Notes: a model not told the origin generated them from the letters alone. Counted from the stretch's first letter, positions 17,065 to 26,871 are shown. The stretch is DNA of 52,494 bases from Clostridium sp. CAG:221 (GCA_000435835.1 FR883406.1:8978-61471), one strand, 5' to 3'. Made by a program: numbers and translations.

Positions 17065-17166
17065 AATATTCTTTTCTCCCCCTCTATTCACACTTTTACT
17101 AACTTTAACATCAATGGTTATTTTTAGTTACAATTACATAATATACTAAATTCTTCTAAAAAAAAA

Positions 17167-17198
17167 GAAGCTTTATGCTTTTTTATGCATAAAACTTC
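17167..17198 (-). terminator. Intrinsic terminator after the DHH gene
   Basis: A 12-bp stem with one G-U pair (17167-17178 with 17187-17198), an 8-nt loop and a run of T on the minus strand (complement of 17158-17166). It lies about 12 bp after the stop of the DHH gene. Confidence 0.85.
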
Positions 17199-17209
17199 CT
17201 ATTTTTAAA

Positions 17210-18163
17210 TTATTTATTGTATTCTTTACAATTATCATCCATATCTTTTATTATATTATCTACAACATTCCAAGATGAAACTGAAGCACCAGCAGCTAAC
17301 ATATGTCCACCACCGCCATATTTAAAAGCAATATCATTTACTCTAGGTCCATTAGATCTAAATTCACAAAAGATACTTCCATCTTCTTTTTCAGCAAAGA
17401 AGTGCCAGTTTATTATACCAGCTGTATCTTGCAAAGCATTAACCATTCTAGCTGCTTTCATTGGAGTTAATCCATATTTAACTACATTATCATAAGTAAT
17501 TTTTAAATATGCCACTCCATTTTCTGTTTTTTCATAATTACTATAAATAAAACCTAAAAACTTTAGTTCTTCTTCTTTTCTTCTATAAAGATTTGCATAA
17601 ATATCTTTTGTTTGTAAATCAAAAGTTATTTTTGGCAGTTTTTTAAACAGCTCTGTTGGATTATCTACATAGGCAAATCTTCCTGTATCGCCAATAATAC
17701 CTGTATATAATGCTTTTCTACCATTATATTCAATCTTTAATCTATCACTATTTGCTAAGTAAAAATCTAATATCATTTCACTGCATGATGAATATTCAGT
17801 ATCTACCCATGTTAAATCTTCAAAAGGAGCATCAAAAGGTTTATGATGATCAATTTTTATTATATAACCACAATCCATAAAGCTTTGATTATCTACTCTT
17901 TCTTTATTAGACACATCCACAATAATAGCCAAAGTATCTTTATCACATACAACACTTTCATCCATAGTTCCAATATATCCTAATTTTTCTAAATGTTCTC
18001 CTAACAAATATACCTTCTTATCTGGATATGTACTTTCTATTATACTTTTTAATCCATTTTGTGAACCATATGAATCTGGATCAGGAAATACATGTCTAAA
18101 TATCGCTATTTTATCGAATTCTTCTATTTTTTCTAAAATATTCTTGATTAATATTTTTTTCAT
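17210..18163 (-). CDS. DHH family phosphoesterase (NrnA-like, divergent)
   Basis: 317 residues with the DHH-DHHA1 architecture: metal-binding RHVFPDPDSYGS (about 23-34), IKIDHHKPF with the DHH triad, GDTGRFAY, and GGGGHMLAAGA near the C terminus. These enzymes hydrolyse short oligonucleotides or pAp. The exact substrate of this paralogue is unknown; it differs from the nrnA product in the first motif (DPDSYGS instead of DGDAVGS). It forms a single-gene unit between a terminator and the ABC transporter terminator. It is a clear second copy of the fold in the window rather than a duplicate of nrnA. Confidence 0.85.
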   Translation of the reverse strand: MKKILIKNILEKIEEFDKIAIFRHVFPDPDSYGSQNGLKSIIESTYPDKKVYLLGEHLEKLGYIGTMDESVVCDKDTLAIIVDVSNKERVDNQSFMDCGYIIKIDHHKPFDAPFEDLTWVDTEYSSCSEMILDFYLANSDRLKIEYNGRKALYTGIIGDTGRFAYVDNPTELFKKLPKITFDLQTKDIYANLYRRKEEELKFLGFIYSNYEKTENGVAYLKITYDNVVKYGLTPMKAARMVNALQDTAGIINWHFFAEKEDGSIFCEFRSNGPRVNDIAFKYGGGGHMLAAGASVSSWNVVDNIIKDMDDNCKEYNK

Positions 18164-18249
18164 AAGCTATACTCTCCATTATTATTTTATGTTAAGCATT
18201 ATTATAATACTTAACATATTATTATATCAAATTTCTATTTAAATTCAAG

Positions 18250-18277
18250 AAAAAACCTACCTAGGAAACTAGGTAGG
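18250..18277 (-). terminator. Intrinsic terminator of the ABC transporter operon
   Basis: A 9-bp stem CCTACCTAG/CTAGGTAGG (18256-18264 with 18269-18277) with a 4-nt loop is followed by TTTTTTC on the minus strand. It lies about 23 bp after the substrate-binding protein stop. Confidence 0.88.
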
Positions 18278-18299
18278 CAATATTTTTATATAAATATTA

Positions 18300-19622
18300 T
18301 TAGTTACGTCCTATTGATGTTTGAACTTGTGATACTATATCATCAACTAAAACTTCAACATCTGTAATGCTTCCTGACATGAACGCTTCATACTTTTCTT
18401 GAGCTACTGTTCTTGCTGATTGAGCGTTGTTTATAGCTGGTGTATAGTATGCATATGGAAGTGATTTTTGAGCTACATTGTATACTTGGCTGTATAATGA
18501 AGTTTCATCATTTAAAATATTTTTAACTATTTCTGTTTCAATTGCTGATTTTCTTACTGGAAGATATCCTGTAGCAGTTGCAAATTTAGCAGTATTTTCT
18601 GCATTTGTTGCAAACTTTACAAACTCGTAAGCAGCATATTGAGCTTCTGCACTTACATTGTTAGTTACAAATAATGAAGCTCCTTGTTGCATAACTGCTT
18701 TATCTTTTCCTTCAAATACAGGTACTTCTACAACAGCAATTTCAAAAGCTCCATCATTGTTTAAGTATGCATATCCTGCTGAAGAACCTTGGTAACATAA
18801 CATTTTTTGATTAACAAAAGGATTTGAAAGGAATTTATCTTCCCCAGCAATTCTGAAAGCTCCACTTTCTGCTTGTTTTTGGAAGAATGTCATATATTCT
18901 CTAACCCATTCATTATCAACATTAATAGTACCTTTTGAGTCAACAAAATCAAGTCCATCCATTTTTAATGATGAAATAAAAGCATTTGAAGAAGAGTCAA
19001 AACCAAATCCTGCTACACCTAATTCTGTAACAGCTTTATTAGATATTTCTGCTAACTTTTCAAAAGTTAAGTCTTCTAAATCTTCTAAAGTATAACCTAA
19101 GCTTTCTAACATGTTTTTGTTAACATATAATACTTCTGTTGATTTAGTCATTGGAAGTCCATAAACTTCTCCTTCACCCCATTGAGATGTTTCTTCAATG
19201 AAAGTATCTACAAAATCATCCATTTCATCAGCCATACCAACATTTTTATCATTGATAAATGAAGATAAATTAACTAACTTCTTGTCTTCTATCAATCCAG
19301 TAGCTACGTCTGGATAAACATTTATAATAGCTGGTAAACTATTTGATTGTGCTGCTGAAATTACTTTTTTGTTAAGGTCTACAATAGATCCTTGGCTAAT
19401 GGCGTTTACTGTAATTCCTTTATCATTTGTTGCATTAAAATCTTCAATTATTTCATTTAATACCTCAGCTTGTCCCCCATTCATATAATGCCACATTTCA
19501 ATTGTAATTGGTTTAGTTAATTCTGTAACCATATCACCATTTTCTGATTTACTAGAACATCCAGCTAATGATGTCATCACTAGTGTACTAGAAAGTAAAG
19601 TTGCTAAAAGTCTTTTTTTCAT
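18300..19622 (-). CDS. ABC transporter extracellular solute-binding lipoprotein (CUT1 family, UgpB-like)
   Basis: Captures a sugar or sugar phosphate outside the membrane. About 440 residues. It has a lipoprotein signal MKKRLLATLLSSTLVMTSLA with cysteine in LAGC. The mature part shows IEMWHYMNGGQ, PAIINVYPDVATG and GLPMTKSTEVLYVNKNML, the pattern of group 1 binding proteins such as UgpB and MalE-like proteins. The longest frame starts at GTG 19631 inside the binding site GAGGTGAC; the ATG at 19622 is correct. Last gene of the operon, after a hairpin that may raise its mRNA level. Glycerol-3-phosphate is a possible substrate; not proven. Confidence 0.88.
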   Translation of the reverse strand: MKKRLLATLLSSTLVMTSLAGCSSKSENGDMVTELTKPITIEMWHYMNGGQAEVLNEIIEDFNATNDKGITVNAISQGSIVDLNKKVISAAQSNSLPAIINVYPDVATGLIEDKKLVNLSSFINDKNVGMADEMDDFVDTFIEETSQWGEGEVYGLPMTKSTEVLYVNKNMLESLGYTLEDLEDLTFEKLAEISNKAVTELGVAGFGFDSSSNAFISSLKMDGLDFVDSKGTINVDNEWVREYMTFFQKQAESGAFRIAGEDKFLSNPFVNQKMLCYQGSSAGYAYLNNDGAFEIAVVEVPVFEGKDKAVMQQGASLFVTNNVSAEAQYAAYEFVKFATNAENTAKFATATGYLPVRKSAIETEIVKNILNDETSLYSQVYNVAQKSLPYAYYTPAINNAQSARTVAQEKYEAFMSGSITDVEVLVDDIVSQVQTSIGRN

Positions 19623-19664
19623 TAAAGTCACCTCTGTAATAATATTTATATATATTTATATAAA

Positions 19665-19687
19665 GAGAGAGGCTATGAACCTCACTC
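19665..19687 (-). other. Intercistronic stem-loop between permease and binding protein
   Basis: Arms 19665-19672 and 19680-19687 pair over 8 bp with one mismatch and a 7-nt loop, between the permease stop and the solute-binding gene. Such hairpins commonly protect or separate the more abundant binding-protein mRNA. Weak U-rich tail on the minus strand. Confidence 0.45.
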
Positions 19688-19695
19688 TAAATATC

Positions 19696-20523
19696 TTAAC
19701 CCTTTGTTCCACCTAATGAAATACCATTCATAATTTTCTTATGTAAGAATACATAAACACCTACAATTGGAACTGTTATTATAGATGATGCTGCCATTAA
19801 TAATTCATATTGGTTACCTGCATCTGATTGGAATGCTGTAAGACCAGTTGCAAGAACTCTCATATTTTCATTATTAGTAACTAATAATGGCCATAGGAAA
19901 GCATTCCAAGAATTAATTCCAACCAATATAGATATAGTTATTATTGATGGTTTTGCAATTGGCACTAAAACTTTCCACAAGAATTTCCAATCTCCTGCTC
20001 CATCGATTTTAGCTGCATAATAAAGCGGCTTTGGTACTGTTAAGAAGAACTCTCTTAACATATATATATATAGCACGCTTGCCGCATAAGGTATAAATAA
20101 TGATGTATATGTATCAATCATTCCTAAATTAGATATAGTTTTAAAGTTATTAACTATTAAAACTTCCCCTGGAATCATCATTGATGCAATAAATATTGAA
20201 AATATTAAATCTCTACCTTTAAACTCTAAATGAGAGAAAGCAAATGCTGATAAGATAGAAATCACTACTGTACTTATTATACTTAATGCTGTTACTATAA
20301 TTGTATTTATAAAATATCTTCCAAATGGAGCCATGCTAAATGCAGTGCTATAGTTAGACCACATTACTTTCTCCGGTAGCATTGTTGGTGGTGTCTGAAT
20401 AACTTCAAATCCTGACTTTAATGATGATGAAATCATCCAGTAAAACGGAAATACAGTTATTATAGCAAAAATAACTAGTAGAAAATATTTTATAGCTACT
20501 CTAAAATTATTTTTTTGGTTCAT
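19696..20523 (-). CDS. Carbohydrate ABC transporter permease (UgpE/MalG type)
   Basis: 275 residues with six predicted membrane helices. N-terminal FPFYWMISSSLKS is typical of the MalG/UgpE half. The cytoplasmic EAA loop is present as YYAAKIDGAGDWKFLWKVLVPIAKPSI. The ATG follows AAGGAGTGCAGAA. It pairs with the UgpA/MalF-type permease 11 bp upstream, and both dock onto the ATPase encoded first in the operon. Confidence 0.92.
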   Translation of the reverse strand: MNQKNNFRVAIKYFLLVIFAIITVFPFYWMISSSLKSGFEVIQTPPTMLPEKVMWSNYSTAFSMAPFGRYFINTIIVTALSIISTVVISILSAFAFSHLEFKGRDLIFSIFIASMMIPGEVLIVNNFKTISNLGMIDTYTSLFIPYAASVLYIYMLREFFLTVPKPLYYAAKIDGAGDWKFLWKVLVPIAKPSIITISILVGINSWNAFLWPLLVTNNENMRVLATGLTAFQSDAGNQYELLMAASSIITVPIVGVYVFLHKKIMNGISLGGTKG

Positions 20524-20534
20524 TTCTGCACTCC

Positions 20535-21401
20535 TTAATAGTGAATCTTATTACGTGTTACTACTTTTTGTACCATAGTAACTGTTAATATAATCAGTAA
20601 TAATATAACTGATGCTGCAAATGCAAGTGGGAAATCTTGATCTCCATAGAATCTATCAATTATATATCTTACAATTGTAGATACTTTTCCATCTAGAGTT
20701 CTTCCTCCAAATAGAACATATACTTCTGTATAAACCTTAAATGAAGCTATTAAGCTAATCATATATGTATATGCTATCATCGGTGATACTAGAGGAATTG
20801 TTATCTTTCTAAAAATTGTACTTCCCTTAGCTTGGTCAATTTTAGCAGCTTGGTAGTATTGTGGATTAATTGACGCAATACCAGTAGTCAATATTAATGT
20901 ATTGAATGCTAAACTCTTCCATACTGCAAAAATAATTAACGCTGTCATAGCATACTTAGGATCATTAAGCCAGTTGATTTTATCAACTCCTAAAAGTCCT
21001 AATAAGTAGTTAATTATTCCATATTCACTATTAAATAACCATGACCATACTAATCCAATTGCTACTACTGAAGTTACATATGGCAGGAAATAAACACTTT
21101 GGAAAAATCCTCTTACAGTTTGGTTTTTTAAGTTTGCTAATGTATTAGCAAGAATTAAAGAAATAAATACTGATGAAAATGGAACAACTACTGCATAAAT
21201 TACAGTGTTTAATAATGACTGAATAAATCTTTTGTCACTAAACAAGTATTGATATGTACCAAAACCAAACTGGAATCCTGCTGCCTTTGTTTCATCAAAA
21301 CTGAAGATTATAGTATAAATTATTGGATAAAATACAAATACGCCTAATAATATAAGCGCTGGTAATAAATATATATATCCTTTGCAATTTTTCTTTAGCA
21401 T
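20535..21401 (-). CDS. Carbohydrate ABC transporter permease (UgpA/MalF type)
   Basis: 288 residues, six membrane helices, beginning YIYLLPALILLGVFVFYPII as in the MalF/UgpA half. EAA loop YYQAAKIDQAKGSTIFRKITIPLVSPMIA. No large periplasmic P2 loop, as in UgpA rather than MalF. Its ATG lies within the last codons of the ATPase gene (7-nt overlap), which indicates translational coupling. A GAGG sits upstream. Confidence 0.92.
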   Translation of the reverse strand: MLKKNCKGYIYLLPALILLGVFVFYPIIYTIIFSFDETKAAGFQFGFGTYQYLFSDKRFIQSLLNTVIYAVVVPFSSVFISLILANTLANLKNQTVRGFFQSVYFLPYVTSVVAIGLVWSWLFNSEYGIINYLLGLLGVDKINWLNDPKYAMTALIIFAVWKSLAFNTLILTTGIASINPQYYQAAKIDQAKGSTIFRKITIPLVSPMIAYTYMISLIASFKVYTEVYVLFGGRTLDGKVSTIVRYIIDRFYGDQDFPLAFAASVILLLIILTVTMVQKVVTRNKIHY

Positions 21402-22438
21402 TTTGTTATAAACGCCTCGCTTTCAGCGTCAAACACATAACTCTTACCAAGCTTAGGTCTAACTATCAATTCATTTCCTTCTTCAATTTCAAATTCTTTT
21501 TCTACAAGCATTTTGTATTCCGTTTCATTATGAGTAAGAGTAAGTAATCTTTCTCTTCCTAATATTTCAACAGTTTTTACAATTGTCTTTAAACCGCTTT
21601 CTGCTACTTCGAAATCTTCTGCTCTAACTCCCATTAAAACATTCTTTTTATCTAATGGTAAGTTGTTTACTTCAAGAGAATCTACCTTTGCAATTCCATT
21701 TTCAACATTTAATTCTATGAAGTTCATTTCTGGACTTCCTATAAATGAAGCAACAAACTTATTGCAAGGATTCATGTATATATCGCTTGGTGATGATATT
21801 TGTTGTATAGCACCATCTTTCATTAAGACAATCTCATCTGAAATACACATTGCTTCTTCTTGATCATGTGTTACAAATATAGCTGTAACCCCTGTTTCTT
21901 TTTGAATTCTTCTTATTTCTTGTCTTGTTTCAACTCTTAGCTTTGTATCTAAGTTTGATAAAGGCTCGTCCAATAATAATATGTCTGGCTTTTTAGCTAA
22001 AGCTCTTGCAATAGCAACTCTTTGTTGCTGTCCACCTGAAAGTTGTGCTGGCTTTTTATCTAGTTGATCTGCAATCTTAACTATTTTTGCAACTTCTTCA
22101 ACTCTTTCAGCTGCTTTTTTCTTGTCCCACTTAAGATTCTTTAAAGGGAACATGATATTTTCTCTAACAGTCATATGTGGATAAAGTGCATAGTTTTGAA
22201 AAACTAATCCTATTCCTAATTGTTCTGGTTCTAATCCTGTAACATCCTTGTCTCCAAAGAATATCTTTCCACTATGTACTTTGTGTATTCCTGAAATAGT
22301 AAAAAGTGTTGTTGATTTCCCAGAACCTGATGGGCCTAGTAACGAAACTAACTTTCCTTTTGGAATTTGTAAAGTAACGTTATTAATAGCCTTAAAGTCA
22401 CCAAATTTTACAACTAGATTTTCTAGTTTTATTCCCAT
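21395..22438 (-). CDS. ABC transporter ATP-binding protein (UgpC/MalK/MsmX type)
   Basis: 347-residue ATPase energising the CUT1 transporter. Walker A GPSGSGKST, Q loop FQNYALYPHMTV, signature LSGGQQQRVAIARALA, Walker B ILLLDEPLSNLD and switch His in FVTHDQEEA. A C-terminal MOP/OB regulatory domain (MGVRAEDFEV onward) is present as in MalK-like proteins. Its ATG follows GAGGTGAATTATCA. First gene of the operon, so the complete set is ATPase, two permeases, binding protein. Confidence 0.94.
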   Translation of the reverse strand: MGIKLENLVVKFGDFKAINNVTLQIPKGKLVSLLGPSGSGKSTTLFTISGIHKVHSGKIFFGDKDVTGLEPEQLGIGLVFQNYALYPHMTVRENIMFPLKNLKWDKKKAAERVEEVAKIVKIADQLDKKPAQLSGGQQQRVAIARALAKKPDILLLDEPLSNLDTKLRVETRQEIRRIQKETGVTAIFVTHDQEEAMCISDEIVLMKDGAIQQISSPSDIYMNPCNKFVASFIGSPEMNFIELNVENGIAKVDSLEVNNLPLDKKNVLMGVRAEDFEVAESGLKTIVKTVEILGRERLLTLTHNETEYKMLVEKEFEIEEGNELIVRPKLGKSYVFDAESEAFITKC

Positions 22439-22525
22439 TGATAATTCACCTCATGCTTTATTTACTTTTTTTATGTTACTTGTACGAACATTTTTTAACC
22501 ACCACTAATCTTTCGCACAATACTC

Positions 22526-22555
22526 AGGATACGACATTTCTCTACCTAATGTCAA
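22526..22555 (-). promoter_or_regulatory. Probable promoter of the ABC transporter operon
   Basis: TTGACA (22550-22555) with an 18-nt spacer to TATCCT (22526-22531) on the minus strand, about 90 nt before the ATPase gene. The -35 is perfect; the -10 is poor, which would fit activator dependence. No cre site was seen. Confidence 0.4.
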
Positions 22556-22664
22556 CTCATTTTCGTATTTATGTAACATATTTCTTTTTCGTTATATTTT
22601 CCAACTTGATTGTTTTTATATTTAGTAACTTATTTTAAATCATATTTAACATTATGTAAAAAAT

Positions 22665-22697
22665 AAAATTATTTAATATAAAATATTAAATAATTTT
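22665..22697 (-). terminator. AT-only terminator of the dinG-like gene
   Basis: A 14-bp perfect stem made only of A and T (22665-22678 with 22684-22697), loop of 5 nt, overlaps the TAA stop and is followed by TTATTTTTTA on the minus strand. Its all-AT stem is weak, so leakiness into the ABC operon is possible. Confidence 0.6.
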
Positions 22698-25482
22698 AAT
22701 AAAATGTCACCTTCACTTGGTTCTTTATATTTTTAAAATTTAAAACATTTTCTTTCTCATTACTTACTTCCCAAAATAACGAATTACATTTTGCAATACC
22801 ATTAAAGTTTTTAGCTATTTCTTCCCTCTTCATATCTTTTAAAAGCATTCTTAGATTTTCCTGCTGCCATATGGATATATCTCTTCCTATGGATGATATT
22901 ATTTCATTTGATGGTATATTTTTTATATTAGGTCCATTTAAATCTTTTTCAATGGAATTTATGGTATATCTATTATTTCCTCCATCAAGAATTATAAAAT
23001 AGCCATAGTCATATATGCTTCTTACTAACCTTCCATACCCCTGTTTCATTCTAATACTTACCTTAGAGTAGTTATATTCTTTATAATTAACATTCCTATA
23101 AGCTTTTAAAGCTTTAAACAAAGGATCCTTTGGATTTACATTTGGTACTTTGTCAAAAATTACACAAGCTAAGCTATCACCTGGAAGATCTATACCTTCA
23201 AAGAAACTTTTACTTCCTAATAATATTACCTTTCTTTCTCTATCTTTCAAAAGATGTATTGCTTTTTTACTAGTATGTATTTCTATATCAGCCCCAACTA
23301 TCTTTTTTTCCAATTCCCTTTTAAAAGCATCCCTTCTATTATTATTATTAAATAATACAAGCATATGTCCTGACAACGCCTTGGATATTTCAAAAATCAA
23401 AGAAGCACCTTTTTCCACATAACTCTTCTGTCTATAATCACCAATATCTTCAGCAATAAATACTTTAGTTCTCTTCTTAAGATTAAATACAGGATTTACC
23501 GTATATTCATTGGCCTCTCTTTGCTCTAAAATTTCTTTTATACTTTTATAAGAGTTATTTATCCTAAGAGTTGCTGATAAAAAAGCTACGCTTTTAGCAT
23601 TGTTAAGAATCCTTTCATTTATAAGATCCCCAACACTTAATGGAACATTTCTTAAAATAAAATTAGCATATTCATTACTTATATTAATAATTCTTGCATT
23701 TTCCCTATCTATTGATAAAAACTTATCAACTGTGTCATAAGCTCCTTTTAATTTTGCAATATAGTTATTTATAAAATTGTATTCGGAACTCTTGTCCTTA
23801 TTATCACCTACAATATCCTCTAAATTTTTATTAATAACTCTATGCAATCCATAAATACTATTTTTTAGCGTCTGAAGAGGTTCTCTTAAACTATTCAAAA
23901 AAGCTTTATGCTCATATTCACAATTATTTATTTCATCAGAAAAATCATATTCCTTATCTTTAAGCTTTAACCTCCTTATTTCATTAAACATATTGTTTAT
24001 ATTAAATTGAATTTCTACTGTTTTATTTTTAATACTTATGGCATCAACTTGCTCCCTATATCCATAGTTGGCATTAAGCTTCTTTAATATAAATATAATT
24101 GAAGGCTTTCCTTCATCTACAAGCTTTAATAACCTTATGATCTCACTGGCATTAAATTCCTCAGCAAAAAAATCATAAGCTTTTTCCATAAGATTATGTG
24201 CTTCATCTATGATTACATTATTAATTTCTCTTTTTTCTTCATAAGGCCAACTGGCTAATAATGAATGATTTACTACTGTAATATTTTCCTGTGGCAACTC
24301 ATTATATCTTTTTCGTAAATAGCACGGCTTATTACACTTCCCTAAATTACATTCATCACTATCGCAATTTACTTCATCAAGATATTTTTCAATTTCAAAA
24401 TATGAGTATGCCCAATAATTTATATTTTCAATATCACCATATTCCCCATTTTCCACAAGCCTCTTAAGAAAAATATATACTAACTTCCCTTGAATTTTCT
24501 CACATTTCCTTAGTCTTTCTATACACAAATAGTTTTTCTTTCCTTTAATGGAACCATATTTTACTGTATTATGTAAATTTAATGTTTTTAAAAGCTTAGG
24601 AATATCTTTTTCTATAAGTTGATTTTGTAATTCTTTTGTATCTGTAGAAATAATAAAATTACTACCTTCTTTGTTTTTATTCCTTGAATTTTCATATGAG
24701 CATATTGCAGCTGTCAGTATATAAGCAAAACTCTTTCCACTTCCTGTAGGAGCTTCAATAAAGATTCTTTCTCCCTTTTGGAAATTCTCTCTTATCTTTT
24801 TAGATATGTTTTCTTGTTCTGGTCTATATACATATTTAAAACCTTCACTACTCCATAGCTCTTCATTTCTTAAAAGCAACTCATAGCTAGACAGAGCTTT
24901 ATGGTCAATTCTTTTATTAACTGATTCTCTTTTCCCTTCAAGTTTTATATAGTTATATAATTCTGTAGAAAACAAAGGCGGCGAAATTAAATATTTTTGC
25001 CAAATCCAATGAATATTTTCCCTTTTTAACTGCTCATACAATCTATTCTTTAGTGGAACATTTTCCTCCCTAATCCACAACCTACTTAAAAGGCAATTTA
25101 AAGCAATAACCATCTGCTTAGTTTTTTTCATTTTTTCACTTTCTTCTAAGGTTGATATTTCCTTTAAAATATCCTTTAAGTAAAAAGATTTCATATAAGG
25201 TTCTAATATTGCTGCCAATTCAATTAAGTTTAATAATTCATTAGTACATCCATAATCTTTAAATGAAATATTATCCTGATCATAATAAATTACTGGATAT
25301 TGTTCTATAAATTCTTTAAACCTTTTATTTTCCTCACTAGCTCCATCCTTAAAAGAAAAGATTTCCTTTTCCGGTTCCATTGTTGCTGCTTTATACTTAA
25401 GGACCTCTACCTTCTTCCAGCTTCCCATATTTTCTATATCAATAAATATTACTTCTTCCAAAACACAATCTAACTTCAGCAA
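22696..25482 (-). CDS. DinG/XPD-family ATP-dependent DNA helicase
   Basis: About 928 residues. After about 200 residues without a recognisable nuclease motif come helicase motifs: Walker A EAPTGSGKS, ISTDTKEL, four cysteines compatible with a [4Fe-4S] cluster (YLCIERL, then CDSDECNLGKCNKPC), DEAH box IDEAHN, SATLR, ILLGSKSFFEGIDLPG and MKQGYGRLVRS. DinG helicases unwind D-loops, R-loops and forked DNA. The longest frame starts at ATG 25503 without a binding site; its codons contain AGAGGTGAG, correctly spaced for the TTG at 25482, chosen here. Divergent from plsY. Some clostridial relatives carry an N-terminal exonuclease; here it is absent or unrecognisable. Confidence 0.87.
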   Translation of the reverse strand: MLKLDCVLEEVIFIDIENMGSWKKVEVLKYKAATMEPEKEIFSFKDGASEENKRFKEFIEQYPVIYYDQDNISFKDYGCTNELLNLIELAAILEPYMKSFYLKDILKEISTLEESEKMKKTKQMVIALNCLLSRLWIREENVPLKNRLYEQLKRENIHWIWQKYLISPPLFSTELYNYIKLEGKRESVNKRIDHKALSSYELLLRNEELWSSEGFKYVYRPEQENISKKIRENFQKGERIFIEAPTGSGKSFAYILTAAICSYENSRNKNKEGSNFIISTDTKELQNQLIEKDIPKLLKTLNLHNTVKYGSIKGKKNYLCIERLRKCEKIQGKLVYIFLKRLVENGEYGDIENINYWAYSYFEIEKYLDEVNCDSDECNLGKCNKPCYLRKRYNELPQENITVVNHSLLASWPYEEKREINNVIIDEAHNLMEKAYDFFAEEFNASEIIRLLKLVDEGKPSIIFILKKLNANYGYREQVDAISIKNKTVEIQFNINNMFNEIRRLKLKDKEYDFSDEINNCEYEHKAFLNSLREPLQTLKNSIYGLHRVINKNLEDIVGDNKDKSSEYNFINNYIAKLKGAYDTVDKFLSIDRENARIINISNEYANFILRNVPLSVGDLINERILNNAKSVAFLSATLRINNSYKSIKEILEQREANEYTVNPVFNLKKRTKVFIAEDIGDYRQKSYVEKGASLIFEISKALSGHMLVLFNNNNRRDAFKRELEKKIVGADIEIHTSKKAIHLLKDRERKVILLGSKSFFEGIDLPGDSLACVIFDKVPNVNPKDPLFKALKAYRNVNYKEYNYSKVSIRMKQGYGRLVRSIYDYGYFIILDGGNNRYTINSIEKDLNGPNIKNIPSNEIISSIGRDISIWQQENLRMLLKDMKREEIAKNFNGIAKCNSLFWEVSNEKENVLNFKNIKNQVKVTFY

Positions 25483-25573
25483 TTTCTCACCTCTTTTTTC
25501 CATTAGTATTTTTATATTATTTCATTATTTATGGTAAATCAACATAAATATGCTACTTTAAAATAAATATCTC

Positions 25574-25602
25574 TTGCATAATTTTCAAATGTAAAATATT
25601 AT
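25574..25602 (+). promoter_or_regulatory. Promoter of plsY
   Basis: TTGCAT (25574-25579), 17-nt spacer, TATTAT (25597-25602) on the plus strand, about 30 nt before the plsY start. Confidence 0.5.
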
Positions 25603-25633
25603 AATGTATGTAATATATGAAAAGGAGATATTT

Positions 25634-26224
25634 ATGTTAGCTTTATTAGTTATTTTTTCTTATCTAATGGGTTCTATACCTACAGGATATATAATAGTTA
25701 AAAAGAAATTTAACAAGGATATTAGAGAATTTGGTAGTGGAAACATTGGAGCTACCAATGTTGGAAGAATTGCAGGTAAAAAACTATCTAAAATTACAGC
25801 TATATGTGATATGCTTAAAGCAATAGTACCTGTACTAGTAACATATTTATTCTTATATTTAGGACTTTTAAAAAGTAATAAAAGTATTGCATTAGCTTTA
25901 GTTGCTGTTGCAGCAATATTGGGACATAACTATACTATATTTTTAAAATTTAAAGGTGGAAAGGGAGTTGCAACTTCTGCTGCTGCATTTATGTTTATAG
26001 TACCAAAAACCTTTATTGTAACAGCAATAGTCTTCTTTGGATTAAAGCTATTTACAAAAGTAGTATCTATTCGTTCATTAAGTGCTGGTGTTACATTATT
26101 TGTCACAACTTTACTTTTTGGCTATGATAAGTATTTAGTGAGTGCAACACTATTTGCATGTGTTTTAGTATTTTGGAGACATAGAGCTAATATCAAAAGA
26201 TTAATAGACGGTACTGAAAAATAA
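25634..26224 (+). CDS. plsY: Acyl-phosphate:glycerol-3-phosphate acyltransferase
   Basis: Membrane enzyme making lysophosphatidic acid from acyl-phosphate, the first step of phospholipid synthesis in Firmicutes. 196 residues, several membrane helices, and the three family motifs: GSIPTGYI, FGSGNIGATNVGR and GHNYTIFLKFKGGKGVAT. The longest frame opens at ATG 25604, but AAGGAGATATTT precedes the ATG at 25634, which begins MLALLVIFSYLMGSIPTG, the conserved N terminus. Monocistronic, ended by a strong bidirectional terminator. Confidence 0.95.
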   Translation: MLALLVIFSYLMGSIPTGYIIVKKKFNKDIREFGSGNIGATNVGRIAGKKLSKITAICDMLKAIVPVLVTYLFLYLGLLKSNKSIALALVAVAAILGHNYTIFLKFKGGKGVATSAAAFMFIVPKTFIVTAIVFFGLKLFTKVVSIRSLSAGVTLFVTTLLFGYDKYLVSATLFACVLVFWRHRANIKRLIDGTEK

Positions 26225-26249
26225 AAAAGCTGGATTATCCAGCTTTTTT
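26223..26249. terminator. Bidirectional terminator between plsY and rubrerythrin
   Basis: A 12-bp stem with AAGCTGGA/TCCAGCTT core (26223-26234 with 26238-26249) and a 3-nt loop, flanked by A-rich and T-rich arms. It overlaps the plsY stop and serves both convergent genes. Confidence 0.92.
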
Positions 26250-26283
26250 TATTTTTTATAAATTCACAATAGTTTGATACAAT

Positions 26284-26871
26284 TTATTCAAATGGACTTT
26301 CTTCAAATTCAATAAAATATCCTTTAGGATAAGAGCAAACAGGGCATGCATTTGGTGCTGACTTTCCTTCATATATATATCCACAATTTGTACACATCCA
26401 AATTGTCTCTTCTTCTCTATTGTATAAAGTATCTTTTTCAATCATATCAGCATATTTACCAAATCTCTCTCCGTGCTTCTTTTCAACTTCTGCAATATTC
26501 TTAAATGTATTGCTTATTGCTATGAAACCTTCTTCTTTTGCCACTTTGGCGAAATTTGGATACACATCATCATACTCTTGAAATTCTCCATGCTCTGCGG
26601 CTCTTAAAAGCTTTGCTATATCATCATAATATGAAACTGGATATCCACCTTCTATATTAACATTTTCACTGTTACAACTCTTAAGTGCTCTATAAAATAC
26701 TTCTGCATGAGCTTTTTCTTGATTAGCTGTATAAATAAATAAATCCTTTATTATATGCATTCCTTGCTTCTCTGCTGCTTCAGCAGCTATAGTATATCGG
26801 TTTCTTGCTTGACTTTCACCAGCAAAAGCTCTCATTAAGTTTATCTTTGTATTACTATCCTTTAAATCCAT
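26284..26871 (-). CDS. rbr: Rubrerythrin
   Basis: Non-heme diiron peroxidase that reduces hydrogen peroxide in anaerobes. 195 residues, the classical size. The N-terminal ferritin-like four-helix domain has RAFAGESQARNRY, NQEKAHAEVF and the EVEKKHGERF segment with Glu and His iron ligands. The C-terminal rubredoxin-like domain has WMCTNCGYIYEG and CPVCSYPKGYF. The ATG follows AGGAGGAATATT. Single gene with terminators on both sides. Regulation by PerR is usual in clostridia, but I could not assign a PerR box. Confidence 0.95.
   Translation of the reverse strand: MDLKDSNTKINLMRAFAGESQARNRYTIAAEAAEKQGMHIIKDLFIYTANQEKAHAEVFYRALKSCNSENVNIEGGYPVSYYDDIAKLLRAAEHGEFQEYDDVYPNFAKVAKEEGFIAISNTFKNIAEVEKKHGERFGKYADMIEKDTLYNREEETIWMCTNCGYIYEGKSAPNACPVCSYPKGYFIEFEESPFE

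Noticed and set aside
17210..18163. Second copy of nrnA
   Set aside because: Same fold but a different first motif and low visible similarity; kept as a divergent DHH phosphoesterase without a gene symbol.
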